Shown here: one piece after another, positions 14,454 through 17,022 of the stretch | Position numbering within the stretch: the stretch's first letter is position 1 | Layout of the letters: every line of letters starts with the position of its first letter | Assembly (NCBI GenBank): GCA_002415335.1 | Contig: DHXL01000098.1 | Coordinates: 1-17,022 of the forward strand | From: Oxalobacteraceae bacterium UBA5157 | GTDB taxonomy: Bacteria; Pseudomonadota; Gammaproteobacteria; Burkholderiales; Burkholderiaceae_D | Reading direction: 5' to 3' | DNA length: 17,022 nt | Program-made: the position numbers and the translations under genes | The notes under the pieces: model-generated | What the model was told of the DNA's origin: nothing | Seen by the model: the letters and a program-made list of their open reading frames with translations, nothing else | The model's database searches: none

Positions 14454-15833
14454 ATGGCAAATGCAATCACAGGAGCGTCGATAAAGTCGGCGCCGATCAT
14501 CACGGAACTGCAAGTGATCCCGGTGGCCGGGCACGATAGCATGCTGCTCAATTTGAGTGGTGCGCACGGCCCGTTTTTCACGCGCAACATCGTCCTCGTC
14601 AAGGATAGTTCGGGCCATACCGGCTTGGGTGAAGTGCCGGGCGGCGAAAAAATCCGCCAGACGATCGAAGATGCACGGGCGCTGATGGTCGGAAAGCCGC
14701 TCGGCGAATACAACGGCATTCTAAACGCGATGCGCAAGACCTTTGCCGATCGCGATGCCGGCGGCCGCGGCCAGCAGACGTTCGACTTGCGTATTGCGAT
14801 TCATGCGGTGACGGCGGTCGAGTCCGCGCTGCTCGATTTGCTCGGCCAGTTCCTCGACGTGCCGGTGGCGGCTCTGCTCGGTGAGGGGATGCAACGCGAG
14901 AAGGTTGAAGTGCTCGGCTATCTGTTTTACATCGGAGATCGACGCAAGACCGATCTGGCTTATCGTGGCGATCGTGGCTCTGGCAGCGCTAGCGAAGGCG
15001 ATGCAGACGATGCATGGCTGCAGCTGCGCAACGAAGAAGCCCTGACACCGGAATCGATCGTGCGCCTGGCCGAAGCCACGCATGCGCGCTACGGGTTTAA
15101 CGACTTCAAGCTCAAGGGCGGCGTCTTGTCGGCCGATCATGAGATGGAAGCGATCATCGCGCTGGCCGAGCGCTTTCCCGACGCGCGCATTACGCTCGAC
15201 CCGAATGCCGCATGGTCGCTGGAAGAAGCGGTCCGGGTGTGTCGCGACAAGCGCGGCGTGCTGGCTTACGCGGAAGACCCGTGCGGTGCGGAGAACGGCT
15301 TTTCCGGACGCGAGGTCATGGCCGAATTTCGGCGCGCCACCGGCTTGCCGACCGCGACCAACATGATCGCCACCGATTGGCGCCAGTTGGCGCATGCGAT
15401 CCAGCTGCAGTCGGTCGACATTCCCTTGGCCGACCCTCATTTCTGGACCATGCAAGGTTCGGTTCGCGTGGCGCAGTTGTGCCAGATGTTCGGTCTGACG
15501 TGGGGTTCGCATTCCAACAATCACTTCGACATTTCACTCGCGATGTTTACGCACGTGGCTGCCGCCGCTCCTGGAAAAGTGACCGCGATCGACACCCACT
15601 GGATCTGGCAGGATGGGCAGCGGCTGACCACGGAACCGTTCAAAATAGAAGGCGGCTTGCTGACCGTGCCGCCGAAAGCCGGTCTCGGCATCGAGATCGA
15701 TCTTGATCGGTTGAACAGTGCCCATCAGGCTTACCGCCAGATGGGGCTCGGCGCACGAGACGATGCGGCGGCGATGCGGTGTTTGGTACCGGGCTGGACC
15801 TTTGACAACAAGCGCCCCTGCCTGGTGCGTTAA
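14454..15833 (+). CDS. gudD: D-glucarate dehydratase
   Basis: A 459-residue enolase-superfamily enzyme. It dehydrates D-glucarate (and usually L-idarate) to 5-dehydro-4-deoxy-D-glucarate. Active-site features are Lys219/Lys221 (NDFKLKGG), the Mg2+ ligands Asp249 (LDPNAAW), the Glu of EDPCGAE (about 274-280) and Asn303 (ATNMIATDW), then Asp327 (LADPHFW) and His353 (WGSHSNNHFD). The C-terminus ARDDAAAMRCLVPGWTFDNKRPCLVR matches the family closely. It is a few residues longer than the E. coli enzyme, owing to a longer N-terminus and a Gly/Asp/Ser-rich acidic insertion near 170-187. The ATG has only a weak GAGA ribosome site. The gene lies 61 bases after gudP and 57 bases before garD, clearly in the same operon. 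Confidence 0.96.
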   Translation: MANAITGASIKSAPIITELQVIPVAGHDSMLLNLSGAHGPFFTRNIVLVKDSSGHTGLGEVPGGEKIRQTIEDARALMVGKPLGEYNGILNAMRKTFADRDAGGRGQQTFDLRIAIHAVTAVESALLDLLGQFLDVPVAALLGEGMQREKVEVLGYLFYIGDRRKTDLAYRGDRGSGSASEGDADDAWLQLRNEEALTPESIVRLAEATHARYGFNDFKLKGGVLSADHEMEAIIALAERFPDARITLDPNAAWSLEEAVRVCRDKRGVLAYAEDPCGAENGFSGREVMAEFRRATGLPTATNMIATDWRQLAHAIQLQSVDIPLADPHFWTMQGSVRVAQLCQMFGLTWGSHSNNHFDISLAMFTHVAAAAPGKVTAIDTHWIWQDGQRLTTEPFKIEGGLLTVPPKAGLGIEIDLDRLNSAHQAYRQMGLGARDDAAAMRCLVPGWTFDNKRPCLVR

Positions 15834-15838
15834 TAGCG

Positions 15839-15880
15839 ATGAGCAGCAATGGGCAGCAATGAGCAGCAATCAGCAGGAAT
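15839..15880 (+). repeat. Short tandem repeat between gudD and garD
   Basis: Four successive 10-base units with a common ATGAGCAGCA core: two identical copies, one with a single change (ATGGGCAGCA) and one degenerate (ATCAGCAGGA). They fill most of the gap and supply the AGGA used as the garD ribosome site. The units create two mini-ORFs: ATG 15839 encodes MSSNGQQ and ATG 15859 encodes MSSNQQEWIM. The stop of the first overlaps the start of the second (ATGA), and the stop of the second overlaps the garD start (TGATG). Either replication slippage or a translational-coupling device could explain it. Confidence 0.75.
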
Positions 15881-15890
15881 GGATCATGTG

Positions 15891-17022
15891 ATGAACATCG
15901 AAAAAACTGACAACCTGGTGCAGGCCGAATGCGCCGCGCCGCCGAGTATCCCGCTGTATATTCGCATGCATGCCAACGACAATGTCGCCATCGTCGTCAA
16001 CGACGGCGGCCTGCCTGCCGGTGCGGAATTTCCCGGAGAGTTTGTTCTGCGCGAGCGCGTGCCGCAAGGACACAAGATCGCGCTGCGTGATCTGGCGGAG
16101 GGTGATTCCATCGTGCGCTACGACGTCGTCATCGGTTACGCCGTGCGTGCTATCGCACAAGGCAGCTGGGTCGAGGAGTCGCTGATGCGCATGCCGCCGG
16201 CGCGCGAGCTGGTGAATTTGCCGGTCGCAACCCGCGTCCCGGCGCCGGTTGCACCACTGGAAGGCTATACCTTCGAAGGCTATCGCAACGCGGACGGCAG
16301 CGTCGGCACGCGCAATATCCTCGCGATCAGCACCACGGTGCAATGCGTGTCCGGCGTGGTCGAGCATGCGGTCAAGCGCATCAAGACCGAGCTGTTGCCG
16401 CAATACCCGCATGTCGACGATGTGATCGGACTCGAACATACTTACGGCTGCGGGGTCGCGATCGATGCACCCGGCGCCGAGATCCCGATCCGCACGCTGC
16501 GCAACATCAGCAGAAATCCCAACTTCGGCGGGCATGCGATGGTGGTCAGCCTCGGCTGCGAAAAGCTGCAGCCGGCCCGGCTATTTCCGGCCGGCTCGAT
16601 TCCGATCGGGAGCGCGGAGCCGGTCGTGGTGTGCCTGCAGGACCAGCAGCATGTCGGCTTCGAATCGATGATCCAGTCGATCATGTCGACGGCCGAGAAA
16701 CAACTCGCGACGCTTAACCTGCGCCGCCGTGAAACCTGCCCCGCATCCGACCTAGTGGTCGGCGTCCAATGCGGCGGCAGCGACGCGTTCTCCGGTGTGA
16801 CCGCTAACCCTGCGGTTGGTTTTGCCAGCGACCTGCTGGTGCGCGCCGGCGCCACGGTGATGTTTTCGGAAGTCACCGAAGTGCGGGACGGCATCGACCA
16901 GTTGACCGCGCGCGCCATCAATGCCGAGGTGGCACAGGCGATGATTCGTGAAATGGATTGGTACGACCGATACCTGGCAAAAGGCGGCGTCGACCGCAGC
17001 GCCAATACCACGCCCGGCAACA
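15891..17022 (+). CDS. garD: Galactarate dehydratase, 3' end outside window
   Basis: Partial gene: 377 codons are present of about 520 in the family, open at the window edge. The enzyme dehydrates galactarate (meso) to 5-dehydro-4-deoxy-D-glucarate, the same product as GudD. The N-terminal SAF domain spans about 20-95 (NVAIVVNDGG, VPQGHKIALRDL, YDVVIGYAVRAI). The UxaA-type catalytic part begins at GYTFEGYRNADGSVGTRN (about 125-142). Conserved cysteines lie in TYGCGVAID (Cys187), SLGCEKLQP (Cys223) and VQCGGSDAFSG (Cys294), the motifs associated with metal binding in this family. DLLVRAGATVMFSEVTEVRDGID is also very close to E. coli GarD. It is distinguished from altronate dehydratase by the garD-like stretch ETCPASDLVVGVQCGGSDAFSG and by context. 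ATG 15891 matches the family start; in-frame GTG 15888 or ATG 15879 are less likely. Confidence 0.95.
   Translation, partial: MNIEKTDNLVQAECAAPPSIPLYIRMHANDNVAIVVNDGGLPAGAEFPGEFVLRERVPQGHKIALRDLAEGDSIVRYDVVIGYAVRAIAQGSWVEESLMRMPPARELVNLPVATRVPAPVAPLEGYTFEGYRNADGSVGTRNILAISTTVQCVSGVVEHAVKRIKTELLPQYPHVDDVIGLEHTYGCGVAIDAPGAEIPIRTLRNISRNPNFGGHAMVVSLGCEKLQPARLFPAGSIPIGSAEPVVVCLQDQQHVGFESMIQSIMSTAEKQLATLNLRRRETCPASDLVVGVQCGGSDAFSGVTANPAVGFASDLLVRAGATVMFSEVTEVRDGIDQLTARAINAEVAQAMIREMDWYDRYLAKGGVDRSANTTPGN

Overview
The window looks like a chromosome segment of a moderately GC-rich betaproteobacterium, most likely from the Burkholderiales and perhaps the Oxalobacteraceae. This rests on codon and base use, the PilH-like regulator, the DUF3617 and DUF4389 proteins and the style of the sugar-acid genes. 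The family-level assignment is inference. I see no rRNA, tRNA, insertion sequence, phage gene or CRISPR array.

Left part (1-6600) is a run of unrelated small housekeeping and accessory genes. It holds the 5' end of a universal stress protein gene leaving the window on the minus strand, a Nu-class (YfcG/YghU-like) glutathione S-transferase, a small HAD-fold phosphatase-like protein, a membrane-bound diguanylate cyclase with intact GGEEF and I-site, an exported DUF3617 protein, a MgtC/SapB membrane protein, a PilH-like single-domain response regulator, an unrecognised 91-residue protein, a DUF4389 membrane protein, a flavodoxin-fold NAD(P)H:quinone oxidoreductase (KefF-like) and a 62-residue exported peptide.

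Middle part (6755-9124) carries a MATE efflux pump and a Crp/Fnr-type regulator with an unusual N-terminal extension, both on the minus strand.

Right part (9458 to the end) is the coherent system of the window: an apparently complete D-glucarate/galactarate catabolic cluster on the plus strand. The order is a FadR-subfamily GntR regulator, kdgD, alpha-ketoglutaric semialdehyde dehydrogenase, the gudP uptake permease, gudD and garD (cut off by the window end). GudP imports the diacid. GudD (glucarate) and GarD (galactarate) both dehydrate their substrate to 5-dehydro-4-deoxy-D-glucarate. KdgD dehydrates and decarboxylates that to 2,5-dioxopentanoate, and the dehydrogenase makes 2-oxoglutarate for the TCA cycle. 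An identical 10-base word, TATGATGTCA, sits on the -10 of the regulator promoter and at the predicted transcription start of kdgD. This suggests the GntR protein controls both itself and the operon.

The less expected signals are non-coding. There is an 18-base perfect palindrome just before the gudP ribosome site. There is also a short tandem repeat between gudD and garD that creates two overlapping mini-ORFs, the second ending in a TGATG overlap with the garD start. I found no convincing wholly new system; the pathway is known, and the novelty is in regulation and in a few unassigned small proteins.
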